From assembly GCA_964653555.1 (NCBI GenBank), contig CAZZFT010000005.1, positions 1 through 64,000 on the forward strand: a stretch of DNA of 64,000 bases, in the 5' to 3' direction. Below the pieces are notes generated by a model. That model saw only the letters and a list, made by a program, of their open reading frames with translations, was not told the origin of the DNA and ran no database searches. The translations under genes and the position numbers were made by a program. The DNA comes from JAHEJV01 sp964653555 (GTDB taxonomy: Bacteria > Myxococcota_A > UBA9160 > SMWR01). Shown one piece after another: positions 1-7,358 of the stretch. The number at the start of each line of letters is the position of its first letter. Positions within the stretch are counted from its first letter, which is position 1.

Positions 1-1
1 G

Positions 2-430
2 CCGCGCCTGATCGCCGAGCGCCTCGACGTGAGCGAGGCTGACGTCGAGGACATGGATCGGCGGCTGCGCGAGAGCGACCTGTCGATGAACGCGCCGATC
101 CGCCGCGACGAGCCGGGAGCGGAGTTCGGGGACTTCATGCGCAGCTCGGTCGCCAGTGCCGAGGACAACGTGGCCGACCGGGAGCTCCGCCGCGTCTTCC
201 TCGAGAAGGTGCACGACTTCGCGGCGGGCCTCGGAGAGCGCGACCGCAAGCTGGTGGAGGAGCGCGTGCTGGCGGAGGAGCCGAAGACGCTGGCCGAGCT
301 CGGCCGCGAGCTGGGCGTGTCGCGCGAGCGCGTGCGACAGCTCGAGGCGCGGATCGTCGATCGTCTCCGGGAGTACCTGAAGGAGAACCTGGTCGACTTC
401 GAGTACTACGCCGCCCCGAGCGATGACTAG
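2..430 (+). CDS. rpoH: RNA polymerase sigma factor, RpoH-like, C-terminal part
   Basis: The reading frame is open at the left edge of the window, so only the C-terminal part (about 142 residues) is visible. It ends in a sigma-70 region 4 helix-turn-helix (LGRELGVSRERVRQLEAR) that would contact the -35 element. The preceding stretch, DVEDMDRRL followed by DLSMNAPI, matches the spacing and wording of heat-shock type RpoH rather than RpoD, which would be longer here. A GTG at 29 could be read as a start, but the frame runs upstream of it without a stop, so it is internal. The stop overlaps the acylphosphatase start by 8 nt. RpoH is a good call; another group-3 sigma factor is possible. Confidence 0.85.
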   Translation, partial: PRLIAERLDVSEADVEDMDRRLRESDLSMNAPIRRDEPGAEFGDFMRSSVASAEDNVADRELRRVFLEKVHDFAAGLGERDRKLVEERVLAEEPKTLAELGRELGVSRERVRQLEARIVDRLREYLKENLVDFEYYAAPSDD

Positions 431-728
431 CGACCCGCCAGCGATGGGGGCGGAGAGCCGGCGGCGGATCCGGGCAGTCGTGCGCGGGCGCGTTCAGGGG
501 GTGGCGTTCCGCGCGCACACCGCCGATCTGGCGCGCCGCGTCGGCGCCGTGGGCTGGGTGCGCAATCGCCCCGACGGCTCGGTCGAGGCGGTCTTCGAGG
601 GCGCCCCGGCACAGGTCGAGGCGATGCTGGCGTTCGCGCGGCAGGGGCCGCGGTTCGCGCGCGTCGACGCGGTCGAGACCCGCGAGGAGCCGCCCGAGGG
701 GACCGGGACCTTCGAGATCCGACGCTGA
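423..728 (+). CDS. acyP: acylphosphatase
   Basis: Small cytoplasmic enzyme (101 residues) that hydrolyses carboxyl-phosphate bonds such as in acetyl phosphate. The family signature is complete: VRGRVQGVAFR holds the phosphate-binding loop and catalytic Arg30, and GWVRNRPDG supplies the catalytic Asn48. Family members are usually 90-100 residues, so this is full length. The ATG at 423 overlaps the sigma factor gene by 8 nt; a second ATG at 444 would remove only the unconserved N-terminus and is an alternative start. Translation is probably coupled to the upstream gene. Confidence 0.93.
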   Translation: MTSDPPAMGAESRRRIRAVVRGRVQGVAFRAHTADLARRVGAVGWVRNRPDGSVEAVFEGAPAQVEAMLAFARQGPRFARVDAVETREEPPEGTGTFEIRR

Positions 729-797
729 AGACGCCCCCGCGGACGGGACGCCGATCGCCCGGTAAAGACCGGCTCGAAAACGGCCGACCTGTCTCGC

Positions 798-1469
798 ATG
801 CCCGCGGATTCCACCCCGATGCTGTTCGCGCCCCCCCAGCCCCCGTTCGCGCTCCCGAGCGACGCCACGGTCGTGCTCGGCCGCAGCAGCGAGTGCCAGG
901 TGAGGTTCCCCGACGCCGACACCTCGCGGCGTCATGCGAAGATCGTGTGCGAGGCGGGGCGCTTCGTCGTTCACGATCTCGACAGCACCAACGGCACCTT
1001 CGTGAACGGCGAGCGCGTCGAGCGGCGCGAGCTGTGTCCCGGCGACCGGCTCCAGATCGGCGCCAACGCGATCACCTTCTGCCAGGTGGCCTGCGAGCTC
1101 GACCCCGGTGACGAGGGGGCGAAGACGACGCTGCTCGCGCGTCCCGTGCGCGCGGAGGTGTTCCGCGGCGATCTCTCGGAGATTCCGCCCTTCGCCGTGC
1201 TGCAGACGCTCGAGATGGGCCGCAAGACGGGCCTGCTGACGATCGACTCCGACGCCACCCCCGGACGACTGTGGCTGCAGGGCGGCAACCCGGTGCATGC
1301 CGAGACCGCGGACCAGATCGGCTTCGACGCCGCCGTGCGGCTGGTGAACGCGTCGCTCGGGCGCTTCACCTTCGAGCCCCAGCTCGCGGTGCCGGACCCC
1401 ACGATCGCCGCCTCGGTGACCGAGCTGCTGCTCGAGGCGTCGCGACAGCTCGACGAGGGGCTGATCTAG
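798..1469 (+). CDS. FHA domain and DUF4388 protein
   Basis: 223 residues. Residues about 24-95 form an FHA domain, a phosphothreonine-binding fold, with the hallmark GRSSECQV, SRRHA and DSTNGTFVNG motifs. Residues about 120-220 are a DUF4388 domain (FRGDLSEIPPFAVLQTLEMGRK), found in many deltaproteobacterial signalling proteins next to receiver or FHA domains. No membrane segment or catalytic domain is present, so a role as a cytoplasmic adaptor reading Ser/Thr phosphorylation is the likely one. The cognate kinase is not in the window; a PP2C phosphatase is encoded at 16738-17586. Its 3' end overlaps the convergent protease-like gene by 4 nt. Confidence 0.85.
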   Translation: MPADSTPMLFAPPQPPFALPSDATVVLGRSSECQVRFPDADTSRRHAKIVCEAGRFVVHDLDSTNGTFVNGERVERRELCPGDRLQIGANAITFCQVACELDPGDEGAKTTLLARPVRAEVFRGDLSEIPPFAVLQTLEMGRKTGLLTIDSDATPGRLWLQGGNPVHAETADQIGFDAAVRLVNASLGRFTFEPQLAVPDPTIAASVTELLLEASRQLDEGLI

Positions 1470-2758
1470 TCGAGGCGGGCCGGTCGCGGCAGACGCCCCG
1501 CGAACTCGGACTGGATCCACGACTGCACGGCCGCGTCGACTCCGGCCATGTCCATCCCGAGCAGCTCGACCAGGGCCTCGTCGGCGCTGGCCCCGGATCC
1601 CAGCCGGTCGAGCAGGCGCGCGCGCCCCTCCGGATCGCTGTTCGCCAGGAGCCACTGGGCGGCGGCCGTGGACTCGAGGTAGGCCACGCGGGCGTCGTCG
1701 TCCTCCAGGCCACCGAAGCTCGGGCTGAGCCGCCGCAGCGAGAGCCACTCGCCGCCGTCGAGCCGCCGTTTGAGCTGGAGGCGCTCGGAGCGCGTCAGCC
1801 CGGGCTGGTCGCGCGAGGCGCGTTCGGACAGCTCGGCCATGCCCTCGTTCAGCCAGTAGGGGCGATCGCCTCCCGTGCGGTCGCGGAACACGGCGTGGGT
1901 GTACTCGTGGAACAGCAGCGACCGCAGCTCACCGGCCGGATGGGCCGCCGACACCACGTGGATCTTGCCGTCGAAGAATCCCACGGTGCGGAACGAGAAG
2001 CGATCGCTGTGGGCGGCGTCGTAGGCGGCGCGCCCGTAGAAGACCACCCCCATCGGCTCCTCGGGCTGCGTTCCCAGGTGCTCCACGGCCGACAGGCGGG
2101 CCTCCTCCAGGTAGCTCATCACGTTGACCGCGTAGTCGGGGGCGATGGCGTGCAGGTCCGGGTCCAGCTGCACGCGGAAGTGCGGGCTCGAGAGCTCCGG
2201 CCACGGACCCGCGTCGGCAGCGCCGCTGCCCTCGAGCAGTCGGCGTTCGTCGGCCAGGGCGGCGAGACGGCTGCGGGCCTCGGAGCGCCAGCGCTCCAGG
2301 TCGTCGCCAGCGCTGGCCAGGAACGCCTCCAGGTGCTCCTGGGCCGACTCGTAGCGCCCGCGATGGCGGTCCAGGAGCGCCAGGTACCAGTGGGGCTCCG
2401 GCCGGCCCGGCTGCTCGCGCAGGATGGCGCGCAGCTGGGCAGCCGCGCGCCCGTTCTCGCCGCGCTGGAGGTCCTCCACCGCCGCGCGCAGGGCGCGCTG
2501 CGTGCGCTGCTCGGCGAGATCGGGCGTCCGCTTCGGCCCGCCCTCGGCGCTCCCGACTGGACCGTTCCACAGGGCGCGCAGGGACTCGGAGTCGTGGCGC
2601 CGCTCGCGGACGGCCTCGGGCACCCGCTCCGGGTCGTTGCTGATGTGGGTGACCCCGTCCTCGTCGACCCACACGTAGTTGTCGGCCACGGCGACACCTG
2701 CCGACAGGGCCGCCCACAGGGCCGCCGACAGGGTCCAGCAGGCGATCCGACGCGTCAC
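1466..2758 (-). CDS. secreted peptidase MA-like protein with DUF4124 N-terminus
   Basis: 430 residues, starting at GTG. Residues 1-25 are a signal peptide, followed by a DUF4124-like segment (YVWVDEDGVTHISND). Residues about 85-175 are helical and TPR-like. The C-terminal half is a gluzincin-type peptidase domain: HEYTH at residues 284-288 gives two zinc ligands and the catalytic Glu, and the following NEGMAE (about 304-309) supplies the third ligand. This matches the peptidase MA-like family, predicted cell-envelope metalloproteases of unknown substrate. It stands alone between convergent and co-directional genes; the stop overlaps the FHA gene by 4 nt. Family assignment is firm, activity is inferred. 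Confidence 0.8.
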   Translation of the reverse strand: MTRRIACWTLSAALWAALSAGVAVADNYVWVDEDGVTHISNDPERVPEAVRERRHDSESLRALWNGPVGSAEGGPKRTPDLAEQRTQRALRAAVEDLQRGENGRAAAQLRAILREQPGRPEPHWYLALLDRHRGRYESAQEHLEAFLASAGDDLERWRSEARSRLAALADERRLLEGSGAADAGPWPELSSPHFRVQLDPDLHAIAPDYAVNVMSYLEEARLSAVEHLGTQPEEPMGVVFYGRAAYDAAHSDRFSFRTVGFFDGKIHVVSAAHPAGELRSLLFHEYTHAVFRDRTGGDRPYWLNEGMAELSERASRDQPGLTRSERLQLKRRLDGGEWLSLRRLSPSFGGLEDDDARVAYLESTAAAQWLLANSDPEGRARLLDRLGSGASADEALVELLGMDMAGVDAAVQSWIQSEFAGRLPRPARLD

Positions 2759-2804
2759 GCGACTCTCATCGGAGCCGGCGCGGCCTCCCTTGACGCCATC
2801 CCCG

Positions 2805-3335
2805 TCAGCGACCCTTCACCGCCTCGGCGGCCAGGTGGCCGAGCTCGGGAAGCACCAGCTTCTCCATCGCCAGCCGGATCGCCCCCCGCGACCCGGGGAG
2901 GGCGAACACGACCCGGCCCGCGGCCACTCCGCCGAGAGCGCGGGAGAGCAGCGCCGCAGAGCCGATCTCGGCGTAGGAGAGCACCCGGAACAGCTCGCCG
3001 AAGCCCGGGAGCAGCCGATCCAGCCGCGACGCGACCGTCTCGGGGGTGACGTCGCGCGGCGCCACCCCGGTGCCGCCGGTCAGGAGCACGGCGCCGACGC
3101 CCGCGCGCGCCAGGGCCCCGTCCAAGGCCGACGCGATCGCGTCCGGGTCGTCGCGCACGATCTCCCGGCCGACCACCGGGTGGCCGCCCTCGCGAAGCAG
3201 ATCGGCCAGCAGCAGACCGCCCGTGTCGGTCTCCGCCGTGCGCGTGTCGCTCACCGTGATGATCCAGACGGGAACGGCGCTCCGCGCCTCCTGCCGATGG
3301 TGGTGGCGCGGCGAGGCGGGGCTGCTCTCGCTCAC
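2805..3335 (-). CDS. moaB: molybdenum cofactor biosynthesis protein B (molybdopterin adenylyltransferase family)
   Basis: 176 residues of the MoaB/MogA family, which adenylates molybdopterin before molybdate insertion. Visible family features are ITVSDTR near the N-terminus, LLTGGTGVAPRDVTPE (the nucleotide and molybdopterin binding loop) and LPGSRGAI near the end. The start is a GTG that overlaps the stop of the upstream moaD-moaE fusion as GTGA, so the two are co-translated. The N-terminal 20 residues (rich in His and Arg) are not conserved. MoaB versus MogA cannot be settled from the sequence alone. Confidence 0.9.
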   Translation of the reverse strand: MSESSPASPRHHHRQEARSAVPVWIITVSDTRTAETDTGGLLLADLLREGGHPVVGREIVRDDPDAIASALDGALARAGVGAVLLTGGTGVAPRDVTPETVASRLDRLLPGFGELFRVLSYAEIGSAALLSRALGGVAAGRVVFALPGSRGAIRLAMEKLVLPELGHLAAEAVKGR

Positions 3336-3991
3336 GGCCGATCGTCCACCCAGTACTCCCCGTCCGTCGCCACCTCCTTCTTCCAGATCGGGACCGTCTG
3401 CTTCAGGGTGTCGATGGCGAAGCGACACGCTTCGAACGCCTCGCCGCGATGGGGCGCGGCGGCGGCGATCACCACCGCGATCTCGCCGACCTCGAGGTGG
3501 CCCGCGCGGTGACCGATCGCGACCCGCGTCCCGGGCCAGCGGCGCGCCGCCTCCTCGGAGATCTTCTCCATCTCCCGGAGCGCCATCTCGGGATAGGCCT
3601 CGTACTCCAGGTGCCGGATCGAGCGGCCCCGGGCGTGGTCCCGCACCGCTCCGACGAAGCTGACGATGCCGCCCATCCCGGGACCTTTCACCCTCGCGAC
3701 GGCTTCGGATTCCTCGAGCGGCCGCTCGGAGATCCAGCACGAGCCCGCGCCGCCGGAGACCGGGGGCAGGAAAGCGACCTCGTCTCCGTCCGCGAGAGCC
3801 GTGTGGAGGGGAACGACCTCGTAGTTCACCGACACCGCGAGCCGCTCGCCGAAGTCGTCGAAGACCGGGTGGAGCTCCGCGAGGCGGCGCCGCAGCTCGG
3901 CGGCCGGCGCCCGGTCGGGCAGCTCGACAGCGAGCTCCTTGGCGCCTACCGACTCCCGGATCGAGCCGAAGAGCTTCACCACGACCTGCAT
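3332..3991 (-). CDS. fused MoaD-MoaE molybdopterin synthase
   Basis: One 219-residue protein joins both subunits of molybdopterin synthase. Residues 1-81 are MoaD, a ubiquitin-fold sulfur carrier starting VVVKLFGSIRE and ending PPVSGG (Gly80-Gly81). Residues about 86-219 are MoaE, the catalytic subunit, with SFVGAVRDHARG, HRAGHLEVGE and the lysine-containing PIWKKE. MoaD normally needs a free C-terminal Gly-Gly to carry the thiocarboxylate, so an uncut fusion should be inactive; the mycobacterial MoaX fusion is known to be cleaved after this glycine pair. There is no stop or frame change between the domains here. The ATG at 3989-3991 begins the MoaD consensus. It is followed by moaB with a GTGA overlap. 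Confidence 0.9.
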   Translation of the reverse strand: MQVVVKLFGSIRESVGAKELAVELPDRAPAAELRRRLAELHPVFDDFGERLAVSVNYEVVPLHTALADGDEVAFLPPVSGGAGSCWISERPLEESEAVARVKGPGMGGIVSFVGAVRDHARGRSIRHLEYEAYPEMALREMEKISEEAARRWPGTRVAIGHRAGHLEVGEIAVVIAAAAPHRGEAFEACRFAIDTLKQTVPIWKKEVATDGEYWVDDRP

Positions 3992-4050
3992 GGGAGACAA
4001 GCTAGCGCGCGGGTCGCCGACCCGCGGCGACCCCGGCGATGCGCGCCGCG

Positions 4051-4080
4051 TTGACCGCGCTTTGCCGACCTGCGTAGAAT
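4051..4080 (+). promoter_or_regulatory. sigma-70 type promoter of the lysine-rich gene
   Basis: TTGACC at 4051-4056 and TAGAAT at 4075-4080 are separated by 18 nt; each box matches the consensus at five of six positions. Transcription would start near 4087, giving a 40-nt leader with a GGGGAGGG ribosome-binding site before the ATG at 4127. This is among the best-looking housekeeping promoters in the window. Confidence 0.65.
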
Positions 4081-4126
4081 CGCGCTCGCAGCGCCGCGAC
4101 TCGGCGCCGCATGGGGAGGGCATTCG

Positions 4127-4720
4127 ATGGCGGCTCGCAAGAAGAGCACTCGCAGGCGCAAGGCGGCGCGCAAGCCCGCCGCGCGGCACAAGGCGCGCAA
4201 GAAGGTCGCGAAGCGCAAGACGAGCAAGAAGGCCGGGCGCAAGAAGACCGCGCGCAGGAAGAAGACGGCGCGGAAGAAGACCGCCCGCCGGACGGGCCGC
4301 AAGAAGGCCGCGCGCCGCAAGGCGGGGCGACCGGCGAAGAAGAAGGCCGCCAGGAAGAAGGCCGGGAAGAAGAAGGCCGCCGCGAAGAAGCCGGCCAGGA
4401 AGAAGGCGGCGAAGAAGAAGCCGGCGAAGAAGAAGGCCGCTGCGAAGAAGCCGGTCGCGAAGAAGCCGGCGCCGAAGAAGGCCGCGCCGGCCCGCAAGGC
4501 CGCCCCGGCTGAGCGCATCCAGGCGTCGGCACCGGTCCCGGCCAGTGCCCCGGCATCGGCCGCTGCCGCGGGGGCGGAGGCAGCCCGCCCTTTCGCCCGC
4601 AGCGCCACCTGGCACCTGCCCGGCCGTCGCCCTCTGTGGGAGCCGGATCGGGCGCGCTGGGTGGCGCGACCGCCGGGAAGCCGGTCTCGGCACCCGGTAC
4701 GGGGGCCGCGACACCGCTAG
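4127..4720 (+). CDS. lysine/alanine-rich histone H1-like protein, possibly frameshifted
   Basis: 197 codons. The first ~130 residues are almost only Lys, Arg and Ala in AAKKKA/ARKK-type repeats, like the C-terminal tails of histone H1 and bacterial H1-like DNA-binding proteins. An Ala/Pro-rich linker follows (about residues 130-160). The remaining ~40 residues of this frame (ATWHLPGRRPLWEP onward) do not look like a natural protein, while the overlapping frame that starts at 4636 continues with a similar linker and then a conserved domain. I therefore suspect that the two are one gene with a one-base loss near 4570-4615. A good ribosome-binding site and promoter precede the ATG. Role inferred: nucleic-acid binding. 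Confidence 0.7.
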   Translation: MAARKKSTRRRKAARKPAARHKARKKVAKRKTSKKAGRKKTARRKKTARKKTARRTGRKKAARRKAGRPAKKKAARKKAGKKKAAAKKPARKKAAKKKPAKKKAAAKKPVAKKPAPKKAAPARKAAPAERIQASAPVPASAPASAAAAGAEAARPFARSATWHLPGRRPLWEPDRARWVARPPGSRSRHPVRGPRHR

Positions 4721-4998
4721 GTGGAGGGGCCGTCGCCGACTCGGGAGCGGAGCGCGTGGGCGTCGTGACCCACTACTACGAGCACGTGGGTGCGTGCGTG
4801 GTGTCGCTGGATGGGACGCTTCGCGTGGGCGACACGATCCACGTGCGCGGGCACACGACCGACTTCTATCAGCGCGTGGATCGGCTCGAACACGACCACG
4901 AGCCGGTTTCGACCGCCTCGGCCGGGGCTGAAGTCGGCGTGCAGGTCAGCCAGCGCGTGCGACCGCACGACGAGGTGTTCCGACTGACCCGGAGCTAG
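4636..4998 (+). CDS. translation elongation factor-like domain protein (probable 3' part of the lysine-rich gene)
   Basis: From GTG 4636 this frame encodes 120 residues. The first ~40 are a Gly/Ala/Pro linker. Residues about 40-118 (RVGVVTHYYEHVGACVV, LRVGDTIHVRGHTTDF, EVGVQVSQRVRPHDEVF) match the small beta-barrel domain annotated as translation elongation factor-like protein, common in deltaproteobacteria and related to EF-Tu domain 2. The frame is also open upstream to 4513, overlapping the end of the lysine-rich gene by 85 nt. No ribosome-binding site precedes 4636, so independent translation is doubtful. The most economical reading is a lysine-rich-linker-barrel fusion broken by a frameshift in this sequence or in this strain. 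Confidence 0.75.
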   Translation: MGAGSGALGGATAGKPVSAPGTGAATPLGGGAVADSGAERVGVVTHYYEHVGACVVSLDGTLRVGDTIHVRGHTTDFYQRVDRLEHDHEPVSTASAGAEVGVQVSQRVRPHDEVFRLTRS

Positions 4999-5001
4999 AA
5001 A

Positions 5002-5055
5002 CCGACTCGAGAGTCCGACGCGTAGCGAGCGAAGGGGGGCTCCCGCCCGCGCTAG
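5002..5055 (+). repeat. dispersed 3'-end repeat, copy A
   Basis: A degenerate copy of the element also found at 8147, 30518 and 62721. It holds CCGACTCGAGAGTCCGAC, an imperfect hairpin, then GCGTAGCGAGCGAAG and a second GC-rich inverted part (GGGGGGCTCCCGCCC). It fills the gap between the convergent ends of the translation-factor-like and bactofilin genes. Confidence 0.65.
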
Positions 5056-5072
5056 AGCCGTGGCAGCGGGCG

Positions 5073-5528
5073 CTAGCTCTTCTCGTCCTTCGGAGCCGGC
5101 CCGGGAACCGCCTTGAGCTGCGACGACGCCGACTTGCCCATCTTGATCTGACCGTCGATCTCCGCGCCGTCCTCGACGACGAGGGAGCCGGTCTCGATGT
5201 TGCCGTGGACGCGGGCCGTCTTGTGCAGGACGACCTTCGTACCGGCGACGATGTCGCCCGTGACCGATCCGCTCACCGCGACCGTCTTCGAGCGGATCGT
5301 CGCCTCGATCTCGCCCGTCTCACCGACGATCAACGTGTTCTCGCTGGTGATCTCGCCGCGGAAGCGGCCGTCGATGCGGACCGTGTCCTTGAACGACAGC
5401 TTGCCCTCGAACTCGGATCCCTGGTCGATGAACGCGGACAGACCGCCGGATCCGGAGGAGCCCATGGTCGACGCCGCGGGCGTGTAGTCGCCCTCCATGC
5501 CCTTGCTTCCGAACGGGGTGCGCGCCAT
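5073..5528 (-). CDS. bactofilin
   Basis: 151-residue polymer-forming cytoskeletal protein. Residues about 30-135 form the bactofilin right-handed beta-helix, visible as repeated hydrophobic strands (FEGKLSFKDTVRIDG, LIVGETGEIEA, VAVSGSVTGDI, LVVEDGAEIDGQIKM). The flanking Gly/Ser-rich N-terminus and Lys/Pro-rich C-terminus are disordered, as usual. I chose the ATG at 5526-5528 because AAGGAGGA lies 7 nt before it; an in-frame start 14 codons upstream is possible but has no such site. Bactofilins in this lineage scaffold cell-shape or chromosome-segregation proteins. It is encoded alone. Confidence 0.92.
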   Translation of the reverse strand: MARTPFGSKGMEGDYTPAASTMGSSGSGGLSAFIDQGSEFEGKLSFKDTVRIDGRFRGEITSENTLIVGETGEIEATIRSKTVAVSGSVTGDIVAGTKVVLHKTARVHGNIETGSLVVEDGAEIDGQIKMGKSASSQLKAVPGPAPKDEKS

Positions 5529-5535
5529 CCAGGTG

Positions 5536-5543
5536 TCCTCCTT
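5536..5543 (-). promoter_or_regulatory. strong Shine-Dalgarno site of bactofilin
   Basis: AAGGAGGA, 7 nt before the ATG at 5528. It decides the start codon and contrasts with the Shine-Dalgarno-free starts of many plus-strand genes here. Confidence 0.8.
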
Positions 5544-5691
5544 GTGGGTGCGTCGCAGGGCGCCCATCACGCCCTGGTGGGGTGCATCGGCGGGGGCTCC
5601 CAGAAACTTGAGAAACGAGACCGAGCGGCGGGTTGGGACTCGACCTGCGCAGACGTGACCGACCGCCGCGTCCGGTACACTGCGGCCCGCG

Positions 5692-6564
5692 ATGGACCCG
5701 GCGCCCCTCCCCAGCCTGTTCGCACGCGCCCTGGCCGCCGGACGGCTGCACTCCGCCTACCTGATCTCCGGCCCGCGCGAGCCGGCGCGCGAGGCGGCGC
5801 TCGCCGTCGCGCGGGCGAGCGTGTGCGAGCGGTCGGACGTGTGTGGAGTCTGCGCAGGATGCCGCCGCTCGAGTCCTCGCGAGGAGATCGCGATCGACGG
5901 CACGGGGCGCAGCGGGCCCCTGTTCCGCCAGATCGGCGACCACCCGGATCTGTTCTGGGTGGAGCGGGGCGCGGACGATACCCGGGTGCGCATCGGACAG
6001 ATCCGCGCGCTCCAGAGCGCCCTGCGGCTCCAGGGCGGCGAGGGGGGACGCCGCGTCGCGGTCGTCGCCGACGGCGAGTGGCTGAATCAGGAGGCGCAGA
6101 ACGCGCTCCTGCGGCTGCTCGAGGAGCCTCCTCCGCGCACCACGATCGTGCTGGTCGCGTCGAGCGCCGCGGGCCTGCTCGCCACCGTGCGCTCCCGCTG
6201 CCAGCGTGTCGCCCTGCCCCCCGACCGCAGCGATCCGCTCGGAGAGCCCGAGGCGGCGCAGTGGGTCGGCCGATTCGACGCGGTCGCGCGCACGCCGCTG
6301 CCCGAGCTCCTCGACTGGGCCGAGGAGTTCCGCGGGCCCCGGGCCGCCGCCGCGCCCCTCCTGGAGGAGTGGCTCGCCCTCGCCTCGGCCTGGCTGCGCC
6401 GCCGCGTCGGGGAGCGGGTCGGCGCCGGGCGCAGCGTGCGCGGCGAGCTCGGAGCGGCGCGCACGCTCTCCGAGTGCCGTCGCGACCTGGTGCAGCGCAA
6501 CGCGAATCCCCAGATGACCGCCGAGCGCGCGCTGCTCGCCCTCCAGTCGGGCCTGCGCGCCTGA
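5692..6564 (+). CDS. holB: DNA polymerase III delta-prime subunit
   Basis: 290-residue clamp-loader subunit. The N-terminal AAA+ domain has the family's weakened P-loop (LISGPREPAREAAL in place of GxxGxGK), a zinc-binding Cys cluster (Cys45, 51, 54, 57) and the acceptor sequence NALLRLLEEPPPRT. RSRCQR near residue 168 is the SRC motif that supplies the arginine finger. The C-terminal part is helical. The order holB-tatD-suhB is tightly coupled: the stop shares a base with the tatD ATG. There is no Shine-Dalgarno sequence; a TACACT box at 5676-5681 lies 10 nt before the ATG, suggesting a nearly leaderless mRNA. Confidence 0.9.
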   Translation: MDPAPLPSLFARALAAGRLHSAYLISGPREPAREAALAVARASVCERSDVCGVCAGCRRSSPREEIAIDGTGRSGPLFRQIGDHPDLFWVERGADDTRVRIGQIRALQSALRLQGGEGGRRVAVVADGEWLNQEAQNALLRLLEEPPPRTTIVLVASSAAGLLATVRSRCQRVALPPDRSDPLGEPEAAQWVGRFDAVARTPLPELLDWAEEFRGPRAAAAPLLEEWLALASAWLRRRVGERVGAGRSVRGELGAARTLSECRRDLVQRNANPQMTAERALLALQSGLRA

Positions 6565-7358
6565 TGTGGTTCGACAGCCACTGCCACCTCGGCGCCGACG
6601 AGTTCGCCGAGGACCGGGACGAGGTGACCGCGCGCGCCTTCACCGGCGGCGTGGAAGGTCTGATCGCGATCGGGTCGGGCTACGGCGTGGCCGCCAACGC
6701 GCGCGCCCTCGCCCTGGCCGAGGCCGATCCTCGCATCTGGGCCAGCGCCGGGGTTCATCCCCACGAGGCCGCGGAGCTGGACGACGCCGCGCGCGCCGAC
6801 CTGGCGCGCTGGCTCGACCACCCGCGCGTGGTGGCGGTCGGAGAGGCCGGGCTCGACTACCACTACATGAACTCGCCGCGCGAGGTGCAGCGCGCCGCGT
6901 TCGCCGAGCAGGTCGTCTGGGCGCGGGAGCGCGACCTGCCGATGTCGATCCACGTCCGCGGCGACGAGCCGAACGCCTACGACGAGCTCCTCGACATCTG
7001 GCGGGCGGAGGGGCGCGGCGACGTATCCGGCGTCCTCCACTGCTACACGGGCACGCTCGCCTTCGCGCGTCGGGCCCTCGACGCGCGTCTGGAGGTCTCC
7101 TTCTCGGGCATCCTGACCTTCAAGCGCGACCGGGGACTGCGCGACGTCGCGGCCGCTCTGCCGCTCGACCGGCTGCTCGTCGAGACCGACGCGCCGCTGC
7201 TGGCCCCCGAGGGCTTCCGCGGGCGCCGCAACGAGCCGGCGCGGGTCGCGGAGGTGGGAGCGGTGCTCGCCTGGGTGCAGGGCCGGCCCGTGGAGGACGT
7301 GGCGCGCATCACCACCCGCAACGCTCGCGCGTGCTTCCGGATCCCCCAGGCGGCATGA
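6564..7358 (+). CDS. tatD: TatD family metal-dependent hydrolase
   Basis: 264-residue TIM-barrel deoxyribonuclease-type hydrolase. Metal ligands are in place: DSHCHLG near the N-terminus (His6, His8), the Glu of VGEAGLDYHY, SIHVRGD, VLHCYTG and ETDAPLLAP at the C-terminal side. The family acts on DNA 3' ends and is linked to DNA repair and quality control; the substrate here is not known. It overlaps holB by one base (TGATG) and suhB by four, so the three genes form one transcript. An adjacent holB-tatD pair is common in many bacteria. Confidence 0.9.
   Translation: MWFDSHCHLGADEFAEDRDEVTARAFTGGVEGLIAIGSGYGVAANARALALAEADPRIWASAGVHPHEAAELDDAARADLARWLDHPRVVAVGEAGLDYHYMNSPREVQRAAFAEQVVWARERDLPMSIHVRGDEPNAYDELLDIWRAEGRGDVSGVLHCYTGTLAFARRALDARLEVSFSGILTFKRDRGLRDVAAALPLDRLLVETDAPLLAPEGFRGRRNEPARVAEVGAVLAWVQGRPVEDVARITTRNARACFRIPQAA

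Noticed and set aside
729..797. A fifth copy of the dispersed repeat (CCGGCTCGAAAACGGCCGAC)
   Set aside because: It resembles only the first hairpin and lacks the core and the second half; too degenerate to count.
3992..4714. Upstream in-frame extension of the MoaD-MoaE gene and a Phe/Ala-rich minus-strand frame opposite the lysine-rich gene
   Set aside because: They are the reverse reading of AAG-rich lysine codons. MoaD begins naturally at 3991.
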